Of a DNA stretch of 64,000 bases, positions 34,839 to 52,382 are shown piece by piece. The DNA is from Scenedesmus sp. ARA3. Its lineage: Eukaryota; Chlorophyta; Chlorophyceae; Sphaeropleales; Scenedesmaceae. A program made the translations under genes and the position numbers. Below the pieces are notes generated by a model. It was not told the DNA's origin. It did no database searches and saw only the letters and a list, made by a program, of their open reading frames with translations. The stretch covers positions 1-64,000 of the forward strand of contig RWJK01000378.1 of assembly GCA_004335835.1 (NCBI GenBank), written 5' to 3'. Each line of letters opens with the position of its first letter. The stretch's first letter is position 1.

Positions 34839-35915
34839 CTTAAATTGTCAACGTACGTTTGGCAGCGTGCAAAGTGGCAACAACAAGTTGTCAAGAGAGA
34901 GTTTCCAGTTGTGTTAGCTGAAATGCAAGGATGCATCTCACGCTGGTCGTTATTGTCACGTATGTAGCTTTGATTGCATCAGGGTTTGCGTGCAGCATAC
35001 ACCCGGTGCTCTGCGAGTGTACATGAAATTCGGCGAATTCTTGGAGAATCACACAGTTGTACGCCGCATACATGTCCAAAAGCATCCACCCCACATGTCA
35101 TTGGCACCAAGCATTGGCTCGGATGGTGTTTCTTTGGAATGCATGCATCCTCATTGCCCCGTGTCATTCATATTTTGATTCCACCGGTGGTACCTCTCAC
35201 TTGTCACACCGCTTGCAAAGCTTTTCTGGACAAGTAGGTGGTTGCTGCAACTGATCAGATGGAGGGCATGACTGCATAGTGGTAGCGTCTTCAAAGCCGC
35301 TAAGTGGCATGAGCTGAAAGCCGTTCTGTTGACAGAAAAGACTGTAACGTTACAATCTTGAAAACCCATTGATAAAACTGATGCACCATGCATTTGGAAC
35401 AGTCATCATCATGGTAGCAATAAAGCCAAAGCATTGACACCATCACGCATTTCACAACCAAACGTCAAGTCAGTTGTTTTGTAATGTCAACCCCGAGGCT
35501 GAGATTTCCACAAAGTGCTGCACCAATGTTTTTGATTCCAAGCCACAGATCAGCTCTGCTCAAGCTCTGTCTAGACAGGCAGCAATGTGCTCCTGGTAGC
35601 TCTGCAGCTGCGTATCTCCAGGCACGCTATGCTATCAGGAGCATACCTGCACGGCACAAAACATTTGGAAAGGGTCAGCGGGCTAAGCTTGCTTGCAGGT
35701 TGCACGCAGAAGGCATCTGCTGTTCTAATCACTCTCCCTTGTGCTGCGCTGTGTTGCAAACAAGACGGCGACACAGATGCTGACACACATGTATTCTTCA
35801 GCATATTGCCTTGCCAGAATGCTTACATACAACCAAATGCAATCCCCCCGTCAACATGTTGTTCCATGCGCATGCATGCATGTTCATATGAACCAGCGGA
35901 CTCTGTCCGGCAACA
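34839..35915. other. Convergent intergenic region
   Basis: About 1.1 kb between the 3' ends of the protease-LRR and GH1 genes, AT-richer than the GH1 gene. It holds only short frames without recognisable domains. On the minus strand a TGTAA signal (35823-35827) lies about 90 bp past the GH1 stop. Confidence 0.5.
35823..35827 (-). terminator. TGTAA poly(A) signal of GH1 gene
   Basis: TTACA on the plus strand, i.e. TGTAA on the minus strand, about 90 bp downstream of the GH1 stop codon. The assignment rests on position only. Confidence 0.35.
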
Positions 35916-40881
<4,966 letters not shown>

Positions 40882-41349
40882 TGCTGGCTGATGCCAGAAA
40901 TGGTTTCATGCGGTCCAAGCTACGATAACTCAACACTAGAATAAAGTTTCTGAAGTCAATGACGAGTTTGCCTGAGTGCAGACTGGTGACGGTGGAGAAA
41001 GGTCTTCACTGCGGACGGCAGCAAGCGCAGACGCGTGTGCAGAGCAGAGCTATCGTTGATGAATGATGAGGTTACATAAAGACATCACCGCACTGTTTCT
41101 ACGCAACTATCGTCCTTGTCACCCGTCAAGTAACGTTTGCCTGGACCACCCGCTACATTTGCCGAGGTAGCTGCATGCTCAGGATGATCGGTGGTTTATG
41201 TGAAGTTACACGCTGAAGCAGCTGTTAAACGTTGCCTTGAAGCACAACAGCAACTGCCACATCGCAATCCACACACACCACATAACGTTCCTGCGCCATC
41301 GTTTGGGCTACAGGTTGCAGCTGTTCAATCGCCCTCGCAACAATACAAG
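40882..41349. promoter_or_regulatory. Shared divergent GH1 / dehydrogenase promoter region
   Basis: Fewer than 470 bp separate two divergently read start codons, so both genes probably share this control region. No specific motif is claimed. The reading frame upstream of the dehydrogenase ATG is open back to 41191, so the second gene could start earlier. Confidence 0.45.
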
Positions 41350-43278
41350 ATGCCAGTGGTTCTGATCACCGGCTGCTCTGCGGGGGGCATTGGTCATCAT
41401 CTGGCCCAAGAATTTGCAGCTAGGGGCTGTAGCGTGTGGGCCACAGCCAGAAGGGTGGAGAGCATGGCAGACTTGGAGCCTCTGGGCATCAAAACCTTTG
41501 CCCTGGATGTGACAGACGAACAGCAGATTGCCTCTTGCGTGGTGAGCAGTCACATACCAGTGATGGTAGCATCCATCAGGCTGGTGCGTGGGGCACCTGC
41601 GGCAGGTTGATCAAATTGCAACTGCTGCCAGCAATGCAGCACATCATGGCTCATGCAGCATCAAGGCAGTGGCTTCATCTCAGATGATGAGCTGCGGCAG
41701 CTCATACTGTGCTGTAATGCTACACATCCAATGAGCACACACTCGCGGTATATGCATTCCTGTGCTCCATGCTCAGCACAGCTACCGCCTCGCCACTGTC
41801 GCTTGCAGGAACACATCATGTCTGTCGAGCACCGCATTGACATCCTTGTCAACAACGCTGGCCTGCTGGCCAAGGCTCCAGTGGTTGAGGCAGGCGTGGA
41901 TCATTTCAGGCAGGTCATGGAGACAAACTTCTTTGGCTGCCTGGAGCTCATCGCAGCAGTCACCCCGCAAATGATACAGCGGCAAACAGGTGGGCAGCGT
42001 TGTAGTAGCAGCCATGGCGTGTTGCAGATGTGCACAGCTGATGTTCACAGCAATGCGTCTTTGTGGCAGTTCAGTTTCGGCGGTCACAAAGTAGCACTGG
42101 GTTGCGTGCAGGCTACAGCGCAGGCAGGCATGCAGGCATGTTGATAACTCAGCACGCGGTGAACAGCACATTGCAAACTCAGAAGCCGTACTTGCCCAGC
42201 AGTACACTACTCTGTGCTCCTACAGCAGCTGCCCACCTTGCAGGCACTGTGCAGGCACTGCAGGCTATCTTTTGGTGGGCAGCTTGATGGAGCGCGTGAA
42301 AAGCTGTCACTCACTCACATCTGTTGCCGGCGGCCTTGCTTGCGCCATATGTAGCACCAGCAGCATCGCCATACGACGCTGCAGCTGCCGCTCACTCGCA
42401 CTTGTTACTCTTTGTCCTGCAGCTGTCGTTCAAACACATCTGTTCTTCTTTGCCCTTTTGGCCTGCAGGCACCATCGTGAACATTGGCAGCATTGCCAGC
42501 TACACCTCTCAGCCCTTCTGGGCCGCCTACAGCGCCAGCAAGGCCGCGCTGATGAGCGTCACAGACGCCATGCGCACAGAGCTGAAGCCCCTGGGGGTGA
42601 AGGTGGTCTACTGCGCGCCAGGTGGGCATCATGGTAGTTTGCTGATGACAGGCCAGCTTCTCACTCTGACAGCTTGCTCGTGTGACATCAACGCAGCTTG
42701 TCACCCACGCCCATGCCCACGGAGCTATGGCACAAGACCCAGTGATGGCAGCTACCATGCAGATGCCATGCAATTCCATGCGTAACCTCTGCTGTGCACA
42801 TGCCGCTGCGTCCCTCTGCTCCTCCTCATCAACAGTTGTTGCAGTCTTTCTTGCCACCCATGTCATTCACCCTGCACTGTGTCCAATCATGCTCATGCAT
42901 TCCACAGCACTGTCTGCTTGTCGCGATTACCTTGTGTTCCTCATCATGCTTGTGTTTGTTGCAGGCTTCATCGCCACGCAGCTGGACAGTAAGTCGCGCC
43001 AGTCCGGCATGAACTACCTGGACCCCAAAGGACCCTACGGCAGCAACCAACAGATCAGTGACTGGGTGCACAAAACAGATGGCATCAGCGACGGCACGCC
43101 ACCCGCAGCATTTGCCAAGGGCTTTGTCGACATGGCGCTGAGCAGGTGCCCGCCGCCGCACTACGTGAATGGCAAGATGTCGTGGGTGGTGTGGTTCCTG
43201 GGGAAGCTGATGCCGCTGAGTGTGATGGATGGACTGTATGCAAAAGCAAGCGGGCTGCAGCAGCTGGCAGCGGCTTGA
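41350..43278 (+). CDS. Short-chain dehydrogenase/reductase, 1-acyl-DHAP reductase-like
   Basis: Exons 41350-41541, 41809-41989, 42469-42621, 42965-43278; phases agree, giving 279 residues, the classical SDR length. Visible motifs: nucleotide-binding TGCSAGGIG at about residues 7-15, DVTD, NNAG, the catalytic Ser in GSIAS, and YSASK with catalytic Tyr and Lys. The opening VVLITGCSAGGIGHHLAQEF and ATARRVESMADLEPLGIKTF most resemble NADPH-dependent 1-acyldihydroxyacetone-phosphate reductases (Ayr1 type), which act in ether lipid and phosphatidate synthesis. The hydrophobic C-terminus (MSWVVWFLGKLMPLSVMDGL) fits attachment to lipid droplets or ER. ATG 41350 sits just before the Rossmann strand. 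An upstream in-frame ATG at 41191 would add 53 residues and cannot be excluded. A retinol or hydroxysteroid dehydrogenase role is possible. Confidence 0.88.
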
Positions 43279-43640
43279 TGCGACTGCATGCTAATGTACG
43301 TTGCTTTTTGGCTGAGTCGTGGCGCGTTGCACTGCTGCATCAGCATACGAATGAAGAGCACTGCTTTGCCAAGGGCTTTGTCGACATGGCGCTGAGCAGT
43401 AGCCCGCCGCCGCACTACGTGAACGGCAAGATGTCGTGGGTGGTGTGGTTCCTGGGCAAGCTGATGCCGCTGAGTGTGATGGATGGACTGTATGCCAAGG
43501 CAAGCGGGCTGCAGCAGCTGACAGCGGCTTGATGCGACTGCATGCTAATGTACGCTGCTGAGTTATGGCGTGTTGCACTGCTGCATCAGCATACAAATGA
43601 AGAGCACTGCTTTGCAAAGGGCTTTGTTGAGTGGCTGTTT
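43105..43640 (+). repeat. Tandem copies of the dehydrogenase terminal exon
   Basis: About 250 bp containing the last 57 codons plus 3' flank is repeated: real copy 43105-43290, second copy 43361-43540 (open to its own stop, with SSSPPP for SRCPPP and LTAA for LAAA at the end), and a third fragment at about 43560-43640. The tttgc anchors at 43111, 43364 and 43611 give a period of 247-253 bp. The extra copies follow the stop codon and would fall in the 3' UTR, or act as alternative last exons. Confidence 0.93.
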
Positions 43641-45357
43641 GGGGTGCTTGGCTGATGTGCATGCTGTTGAAGTTGTGCGTGCCAAACTGTTGCTGATGAG
43701 CATCCTATCGATGCTTGATGTGTATATTGTTGCAGAGATGAGGGTTTGCATGTTACGATGAATAAACTGAGCATATCTCAGAGTGTGAGAGTGAACGACC
43801 ACTGAAAGGAGAGGTACGGCACAGTTTGATTGAGTGCATGTGTTGTTTCATGGAGTGCTTTCTTGTGTGCGGACATGGCAGTGCACTGCCACATCTGGGC
43901 TATGTGCAATGCACTGCATTGACTGGTGCGGCCACCTGGCTGGTCAGCGAGCAGGGGCTGATAATCCACGCAAGCCTAGGTGTTTGCGCTGTGCGTCCTG
44001 TTATTTTTGCCTGGACTAACAGCCCTGTGGATTCCCGTCTAGAGTGCTTTCCATCGCGATGTGCTGCTTATGCAATGCAGTAAATGCAGCTCATGTGGGT
44101 CTACACTAGGTACGACCTGTTGTGTGTTCCAATGCAGCCGTTGCTCCAGCTGCTATGTGCCGCAAGTGTACAACAGATTGGTCTGGAGTTATTGCAGCAG
44201 CAGAGGAGAGACCTATTCTTGGGGCGTGTCTGGTGTGCCTCAAGCCCATTTCTTTGTATAAGAGCAGGGTTTGCCCCACAGCCGCCGCCCTTTGCGATGG
44301 TTAGCTGCAAACTGCGCGAGTCAGCTGTGGGGGCTGCCGTGTGGCTGGTTCTGTTGTTGACTTAAGCACCATCAACGGTGTTCATGGTTTGCATGGCTGC
44401 AGATGCCTGGGTGAAAAAAACCAGGTACGCCATGCTCACCACGCGCAGCTCAACTGCGCTGCGCTGGATGCTCTTGTTAGCGCACAGCGCATGGTCGTCT
44501 ATCGACACACCTGGTGTTGACCACTGGTTGAAATCACACTGGTGTTACAGGCTGACTCACCCATAGCTGAGGATTAGGTCAAGCATGATGGGCAAGAGAG
44601 GGGCCATCTGCTGCAATCGCTTTTACTTTTGGGGCACTGCTGACACTCGCAAATCCTGAGATGATGCAACAGGTTTGGCAGTAATGAGATGGTCAGAGGT
44701 GCCATCCACTGAGTGCATTTGCAGCGCGAACTTCTGTCTGTGAACAACAGTTGTTCACGCGTGCGGCACGTCCACGCGTGGTAATGCAGGAACTTCCTGC
44801 TTTGAAAGCAAGCAAGGCACCAAGCATGTTATACCAGAGTCACAAGTGTTCAACTTTTTGAATTCGTGTGTGCTAGGTCTTCCAGTCACTTATTACATTC
44901 TGAAAGGCAAGGGACAGACCCTGACCAGCTCTACTGCCTGGCAGGGCTGTCCCGCAATCCGGGACGCCTTCAAGCAGGCTGGTAGGCGGGCAGGTGTGAC
45001 ACTAAGTTGCTGATGATGTCTTGCTGCGTCGACCATACCTCCCAAGACCTGAAACTGTGCTGCTGAGCCACCAAAGTGAAACTGTAGTCTTTCCCTGACA
45101 GTTGGCAGTTCCGGCAAAAGGGCTTTATTCCTAGGGTCCAGTGATCGCTGTCCAGTACGCTGCCTGCGGTGCGCGTGATGGCCAGATTTATCACAGTTAC
45201 CTGTTTTCTGTTGAGCCACGATTTACAAGCACGCATGTCACAAAGAGTCACTCGTTCGGGAACAGAGGGGGGCACGGAAGACGCTCAACATGTTGGCTAT
45301 ATGCCCTGTAAATTATCAGTGGTGATCGCGCTTGTCTGAACCGCTGGAATGCAGTCG
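43641..45357. other. Intergenic, no gene recognised
   Basis: About 1.7 kb between the dehydrogenase and the karyopherin. It contains only short frames, the longest being minus 44893-45219, with no recognisable domain. It is fairly free of triplet tracts. Confidence 0.5.
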
Positions 45358-48248
45358 ATGGCGATGGGTTCGCCGGTGCCTGTCGTGCAGACAATGCTGC
45401 AGCAGCTTCGTGAAGCCATTCATGGGCTATACTGTGGCATAGAAAGGTAACAACAGCCTCAATCATCGGTATTTGGCAGCTGCTGCAGGCTGAACAACAC
45501 AGCCATACCTGCCTGCAGCAACAGTCCCAGCACAGCGGGGTTGTCTGGGTGCTGCATCCCCTGCCTGCATGTTCATGGTCTCCTGCTGGGCACGACTAGG
45601 TTCAACCAAAACCTTCGCTCCCAGCCACGGCGTTGCAGTTGTTCTGCTTGTTTGCTGACAGCACGGCTGGGCGCATGGCTGGCTGTACGCAGCTCATCTT
45701 GCTGCGCCAGCAGCCAGCAGCGCCTGTTGTTCCTCATTCTACTGCTGCGACTCTGGTGTTATCCTGCAACCTCCTGCTGCAACCGGCTGTCTTTTTCTAC
45801 CTGCAGCATTCAAAGGCCTGCAGACGCATGGCTGCAGAGCTTTCGCGCGGCAGCAGGCTCCTGGCGGGTGTGTGTGCAGCTGCTGGACGCACCCCACTTG
45901 CAGGAACACGAGTGCTACTTCGCAGCAAACAACATAAAGGCAGCCTGCCAGAAGCACCAGGTGCGCAGCAGCTGCAGCAGTGCTGCATCTATGGCACATG
46001 TTCCTGCAAGCATGTCTGCTGCAGTTTGTGGTGTGTACCGCCTCATCTACATGAAACCCCTGCTTACATATACTGCTCTTATTGCGCCGGCATCTTTCAC
46101 ATTCTTGCCTTCTTTCCAACACTGCAGTAGCCCAAAGTAGCCCAAAGCACACCCAAAAAGACGAATAAACATGCTTGCTGGCCACTCCTATTGAAATGCT
46201 TGCTTGCAGGATGTGCTGGAGCCTGCTACTCTGCGGGAGCTGCTGCCGAAGCTGGCGCTGCACATGCAGGCATGCCTGCACCGGCAGCAGTGGTGCGTAG
46301 CAACGCAGCAGCAGCAGCAGCTGCAACTGCAGCACGGCAAGCCTCACCCACTACACATCAGCATATTTGACCAACCCCTTATCATTTACCTTCTCTGTCA
46401 CTTGCAATTACTGCTGCTGCATGCTGCGTTGTGACTTTGTAGCACTGCTTGCTATGGCTGCCTGGGTCATTTCTGTGCGCCTGCTGCCGCTTTTCCTGCA
46501 GGCCGTGCGCAGTGCAGCTGGCAGCAGCAGCAGCATCAGTGGCAGTGCGTGCACCTAGCTTGGCGCCCGGCACGATTGTGCAGGACTTGCAGGCTCTGTT
46601 CCTGCCTGCACCAGCAGCAGCTGCAGCAGCTGCTGCTGCGGCAGCCACTGCAGCTGCAGGTGCAGCTGCGGTTGCCGCACACAAAAGCAGCAGCAGCAGC
46701 AACAGCAATCAGCTTGCAGGAACAGCAGCAGCAGCAGCAGGAGGGCCGCATGGCTACTCTGCACAGGGCGCTGAGGCAGCAAACGCTGCAGCTGTAGCAG
46801 CAGCGGCTGCTGCAGCCAGCAGCCTGAGTCATCAGACGCTTGGCCTGCATCTGCAGCAGGATCCTGTGATGCTCGCAGCAGTGCTGCAGCTGCTGGCAGC
46901 ATTGCCAGAGGCAGTGCTCAGCAAGCAAACCTCAGTGCATCCTGATAGGCGCACTGCTGTAGGTGACAGCTTGAAGCAGAGTGCGTGGCCTGCTCCTGTG
47001 CTGCGGGCAGCGCTTTGCAGCCAAAACACGAAGCTGCTCCTACTGGCATGTGAGGCAATTGTAGCGTGGTGTGAGTTGGGGGTGCCACTTCAGGGCATTG
47101 AGGCGCATGCAGATGCTCTAGATGTGCTGGCTGCTGCATTGCTTGGGCGGGAAACTGCAGTCAAAGCAAGTGAGGCGTTTGCAGCGATGCTGGCGGCCTG
47201 CAAGGACAGCAGCAGCGGCAGCAGCACCAGCAGCGGAGCGAGCACCGTGCTGCTGCTGCAGCTGCTGCAGCAGCTGCAGCACAGCGTGCTGCCAGCATTG
47301 GCAGCAGAGCACCATAACATGGGCGGTACTGCAGCAACTGGTCACAGTAATGAGGCTAGCTCTGCAGCTAGTCATACTGCTGTTGCAGATGCAGCAGCGT
47401 ACAGCGCAGTGGTGCGGTCACACCTAGGAGCAGATGCGGAAGCAGCGTTCTGCCGGGTGCTGTGTGCTGCTGCAGCAGCGCTGCTGCGGCCGGTGCTGCA
47501 GGGGGCAGCGCAGCTGCAGGGCTTGCTTGAGCTGCTGCTGCAGCAGCTGCTGCATTGCGTGGGTGTGAGCGAGGATGGTGTGGCGATGGCTGCTGTGGAT
47601 TTCTGGCAAGACAGCTACCTCGCAACTCTGCAGGTGGGCTGGGTGCTGCGGCTGTTGTGTGATTGACACAATCACACCAAAGCACTGCTGCTATTATGCC
47701 TCCCTAGATGCTGCTTTATGTGTCTGTCCCGCAATGGCTGTGGTCTGTAGGCGTTGCGCCGGTCTGCTTCACAGCGCTGCGCTATCCACTGACATGCTGC
47801 TGCTGCTGATGCTGCTGCTGTCATGCCGCTGCTGTTGGTGCGCAGGCGCTGCCGCAGGATCAGCAGAGCGTGCTGCTGGCGCAGCAGCAGGCGGTGCTAG
47901 AGGCGCTGACAGCAGCGCTGGTGCGGCGCACGCAGCTCAGCGCCGCTGCAGCAGCAGCAGCAACTGCCGACGCCAGGGACCTGCCAGAAGAGATGCGCAT
48001 GGTACGGGTCCGGCAATATTACTTTGAGTGCTTTGAGTGCTTTTATATGCAGCTTGCTTAGGATACAGCGGTGTTGCCTGCACAGCAGGGTGTGGTCATG
48101 CTGGTGGTACATGCTGTGCGCAGTGCTGCTGCTGCATGTTCCTTTAAAATCTCTGGACGCATGGGAGCACTCCATTTGTAGGCTGTAGTAGCTGTTTGTG
48201 AACGCCTGCCACTGTCAGCTGGTTGCTACCACGGCTCGTTATGTCTTG

Positions 48249-48320
<72 letters not shown>

Positions 48321-49727
48321 AGGTTCGGCGGGAGCTGGCTTCTGCACTGCGTGACATTGGAAGCCTGCTGGGCCCTTCAGCCATGCTTTCCTTCATAACT
48401 CAGCTCACAGCCAGCCACTACCAGCACATGTGCAGCACGCACGCTGCTGCCAACCCGCGCTGCAGCAGCCTTGCGTCCCCAGGGTGCTTCACAGAGTCAG
48501 GTTTAGGCCTGCAGGGTATAGCGGCAGGCTTGGCAGCTGGTGCTGATGTGTATGGCACCACTGGGGGCCCCCGATGGGGCCCTGCAGGAGCAGCAGCAGC
48601 AGCAGCAGCAGCGTCGCATGGTGCTGCTGCTGGCGCAGATGTGCATGCGCAAGCGCTGCGTATGACCCAGCCAGCAGGCATTGCATGTGCCTCAGGCTGT
48701 GTGGCTGGGGACTGGCTGCCACTGGAAAGCGGATTGTATGCAGCGAATGTTGTGCTGGGGAAGCAGCGCGGCGAGGCAGCGGCGCAGCAGGTGCAGCAGC
48801 TGGTGCAGTACGCAGCTGCTGCTGTGTCGCACCCGGGAGGTGAGAGCATGGCAGAGGTGCTTGTGTTGGATGCCTCGATATCACCGTGTTGCGATGTGCA
48901 TGCTGGCAAGCAGTGGTCAAGCAGTCTCCGTCCTCCCTTTCAGGTCGTGTCGACAATGCCCACACGCCTGCTGCAGCCACAGTAAGTGCCGTGTGTTTCC
49001 TACTGGACACACTTGTTGTGTGCCTGACCCCTGACCATACCACTCTTCTCCTGCTCTGTGCTGCATGCAGGCTCCCTCAAGCTTGCAAGAACAGCACTGA
49101 CTTTGTTTAGGCGGCCTGGCAACTTGGCTAGCAGAGCACCCCCAGAGCCTGTATTTTGACCGTTTAACAATCACCATGCTGCTCCGACTGCTGCTCTACT
49201 GCCCTGCAGTCTCCCTCAAGCTTGCAAGCTGACACTGCTGTGCACGTGTGTTGGACCAGTGACCGTTGACCTCAATTTCCATGTCTTCCTGCTGCTGCGC
49301 TGCATGCAGGCTCCCTCAAGCTTGCAGGCACAGCACTGACTTTGTTAGGCGGCCTGGCAGCCTGGCTAGCAGAGCACCCCCAAAGCCTGCCACTAGTGCT
49401 GCCAGCAGTGATTGCTGCGCTGCACTCTCCCGATGAAAAGCTCTCCCGCAATGCAGCCACGTGTGCACAGCGCCTGGCGAGCTGTGATGGCTTGGCAGCG
49501 CAGCTGGCGCACGGGCAGCCGCAGTTTGTGGGTCAACTGCTGCGGGACTACCAGCGGCGGGGAGGCCTGGCAACACGGGCAGGTGCGCTGCGGCTACTGC
49601 GCTGCATTTCCACCTCCAGTTCCCGCTGTTGTTTGCTGTTGCGTGCATGGCCGCAATGCAGCACCCTCCGCTTTAACCACAAGGTGTGTTGATTCCCTTT
49701 CTGCACCCCTGGATGTTGCTGCTGACA

Positions 49728-49820
<93 letters not shown>

Positions 49821-51935
49821 GCAGATGCTGCTCAGGGTGACGACAAGCCCACCGAGGAGCTGCTGCTGCTGTGCCTGTGCAGCCTGGCAGTAGCGCACAC
49901 CAGCAGCAGCAGCGACATGGACAGCATTCTGCTGCAGCTGGTGGGACCACAGCTGACAGCAGCAAGCGAGGAGCTTACTGCAGCACTGCATGGCAACTGG
50001 CCCCAGCAGCAGCAGCAGCAGCAGCAACGGCAGCAGCAGCAAGCGGTGACATCCACAGCTGTCAGCTGCTTCAGGGCCCTCGCCAGCCTTGTTGCTGGCC
50101 TGCCAACCGGAGTGACCAAGCAGACGATTGGTGTGCCAATGCACAGCCGGCACCCGCGGCATCAGCAGCAGCTGCTGCAGCAGCAGCAACAGCAGCACTC
50201 AGCAGCAAAGGCTGGCGGCGTGCGGCAGCACCACCTAGCAGCAGCAGCAGCAGCAGCAGCACGTGCAGGCGAGGATGACTCCAGTATGTGTTCTGCCTCT
50301 ATTGCTAGCGACATCAGCGGCAGTGCCGCATATGCGTTGCATCTGGCAAGTGCTGGGCTGTCATCTACTGCTGCTGCTGCCCTGCAGTGTCAGGTCCCTG
50401 GTAGGTGCAGCCATACACACTGCCAGCAGCAGCAGCCGTGTGTGGATCAAACAGCAGCAGCAGCAGGAGCGGCATCAGCAGCAGCAGCGCAGCTGCGGCA
50501 GCACCAGGCGTGCTTCATAGTGTCTCAGCTGCTGCGGCGGGCTTCTCAACCAGTGATGTTGGCGCTACGTGCAGCAGCAGCGGCAGCAGAGCAGGAGCAG
50601 CGGCAGGCTCTGGCGCAGCAGCTGCTGTCTGCCACTTGCGGTTTCCTGCTGGCAGCATTGCCAGCTGCTGTGCACTACCAGCAGCAGCTGCTGCATGACA
50701 ATGCAGGGCAGGCGCAGTGTAACAGCAGCAGCAGCAGCGGCAGTAGAACAGCAAAAGCCACAGATGCAGCAGCCGGCGCGAGCGAACAACAGCATGCAAG
50801 CAGCAGCAGCAACGGCAGCCAAGTGATCCAGCCTGGCTTGCTGTTGGTGCACCTCTGCCAGCTTCTGGAGCAGCTGCCGCTGCAGCTGCTGCAGCAGCCG
50901 TGCTGCCTGCAGCTGCTGTGTAGCTCAGTGGCAGCAGCAGCAGCCTCTGGCGCGCTGCCACAGCAACATATAGAAGGCGCTGCTGCTGCTACCCAGCAGC
51001 AGCAGCAGCAGCTACTAGGCATGTTGCAGGGGCTTGTCTCGCAGTGCCTTGCCGCTGCTGGTGCGAGCATACTGCTGCAGGCAGGCGGAGCAGACCCAGA
51101 GCATACCTCTGCAGCACTTGGGCTTGCAACGGTGTGCCTGCAGCAGTGCCCGGCTGTACTTGCTGCAGCTGATGTGGATTCGCTCCTGGCGATGACACTC
51201 ACAGCTACCAAGACATACCACTTGAAGCAGTGCACGGCAGTGCTGGATTGGATCCAGGTTCTGATGCAGGCAGCCTACACTAACACTCAGCAGCAGCAGC
51301 AGGTCGTGGCCGGACAGTCAGCAGCAGCAGCAGCAGCAGCAGTGAGTAGCGGTGCTGCTGCCATCGCTGCACTGAAGCAGCGACTAGAGGCTGGCGGCAT
51401 CGGCCCGCAGCTGCTGCTGGCGCTGCTGCTTGCTGCTGCTGGGGCAATGCCGCCCGATGTGGTGCTGCCTGTCTCGTTCTGCCTGCACAGCGCTTGGCTG
51501 TCTGCCGGGAGACAGTTTGAGGGCTGGCTGGCTGCTGCGGTGCTGCAGCTGGCACCTGAGTCAGCACCCTGGCAGCGGCAGCGGCACGGCGCCAAGGTGA
51601 GTGTGGGTGTCTGTCATTGTGGCTGCGTGTGACCTTGCAAGCAGCACTATTGAACAGTAGTAGTTCAGTTCTCTTGGGCACATGGCATCGCACGTGCCAT
51701 TGCGGCTGTACCGTACAGACAGTGTGTGCACCTGCAAGCACGGCTGCTTGGTAGTCATTGTTTGCATGGAGAGCTGGCGTGTTGAGCTGGCAACGCAATG
51801 CGATGTGCACACACACGGCTGCATATCACTTCTGCTGCTGCTGCTGCTGCTCCTGGCCGCAGGTGACTTTGTTGCTGAGCTTACGGACGCTGCCTGCCTC
51901 AGCAACACGACCCGCCTCAAGCGTATCCTAAAATC

Positions 51936-51967
<32 letters not shown>

Positions 51968-52080
51968 ACTTCTGCTGCCGCTGCTGCTGCTGCTGCTGGC
52001 CGCAGGTGACGTTTGTTGCCGAGCTCACGGACGCTGCCTGCCTCAGCGACACGACCCGCTTCAAGCGCATTCTCAACAAT

Positions 52081-52119
<39 letters not shown>

Positions 52120-52356
52120 CTGCAGGTTACGTTTGTTGCCGAGCTTACGGACGCTGCCTGCCTCAGCAACACGACCCGCCTCAAGCGCATCCTAAAAACC
52201 TTCTGCTGCTGCTGCTGCTGCTGCTGGCCGCAGGTGACGTTTGTTGCCGAGCTTACGGACGCCGCTTGCCTCAGCGACACGACGCGCTTCAAGCGCATTT
52301 TGAAGAACTTCTGCGGAGGCAAGAAGAAAGGAGGAGGCGGCGGCAGGCCCCTGTGA
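45358..52356 (+). CDS. Transportin-3/importin-13-like nuclear transport receptor (importin-beta superfamily)
   Basis: Exons 45358-45446, 45807-45960, 46210-46292, 46502-47633, 47846-48001, 48323-48839, 49310-49582, 49825-51596, 52234-52356; every phase agrees, giving about 1,430 residues against roughly 920-960 in the family. The excess is Ala, Gln and Ser insertions between HEAT repeats. Family-like blocks in order: VQTMLQQLREAIHGLY at the N-terminus, ADAWLQSFRAAAGSWRVCVQ and CYFAANNIKAACQK (importin N-terminal repeats), AVDFWQDSYLATLQ (equivalent of the NFWYRL block), EMRMVRRELASALRDIGSLL, LLGGLAAWLAEHPQSL, PPDVVLPVSFCLHSAW, and a basic tail FCGGKKKGGGGGRPL. Receptors of this family carry SR-rich splicing factors or other cargo into the nucleus with Ran-GTP. 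Cargo cannot be inferred. Its last exon is preceded by three in-frame or near-frame copies. Confidence 0.85.
48250..48320. repeat. CTG tract at a karyopherin intron 3' end
   Basis: About 23 CTG units run up to the TAG acceptor at 48321-48322, directly before exon 48323-48839, in the place of a polypyrimidine tract. Confidence 0.95.
49060..49345 (+). repeat. Acceptor-edge copies of karyopherin exon 49310-49582
   Basis: The exon start (SLKLAGTALTLLGGLAAWLA) is present at 49310 (real). A diverged copy at 49072-49135 has its frame broken, and a short fragment lies near 49208-49235. Each is preceded by a CTGCAG or CATGCAG acceptor. Confidence 0.88.
49730..49824. repeat. CTG tract at a karyopherin intron 3' end
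   Basis: About 30 CTG units occupy almost the whole 3' part of the intron and end in CTTGCAG, the acceptor of exon 49825-51596. Poly-Leu, poly-Ala and poly-Gln frames over it are spurious. Confidence 0.95.
51836..52330 (+). repeat. Four tandem copies of the karyopherin terminal exon start
   Basis: A unit of CTG tract, CAG acceptor and the codons for FVAELTDAACLS (S/N)/(D)TTR to FKRIL/LKRIL occurs at 51863, 52006, 52126 and 52234. Only the last continues to the KKKGGG tail and stop. The first copy lost one base after the acceptor (GTGACTTTG for GTGACGTTTG), so splicing to it would shift frame. Copies two to four keep the frame, and the whole block from 51682 is open, with poly-Cys where the CTG tracts are read. 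Confidence 0.95.
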
Positions 52357-52382
52357 TGATGCAGTGTGAAGATGCAGTGTGT

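Noticed and set aside
43361..43532. A second dehydrogenase gene
   Set aside because: It contains only the last 57 codons of the neighbour and no cofactor-binding or catalytic motif; it is a tandem copy.
44893..45275. Minus-strand open frames of about 100 codons
   Set aside because: No recognisable motif, no neighbouring exons in phase; likely chance.
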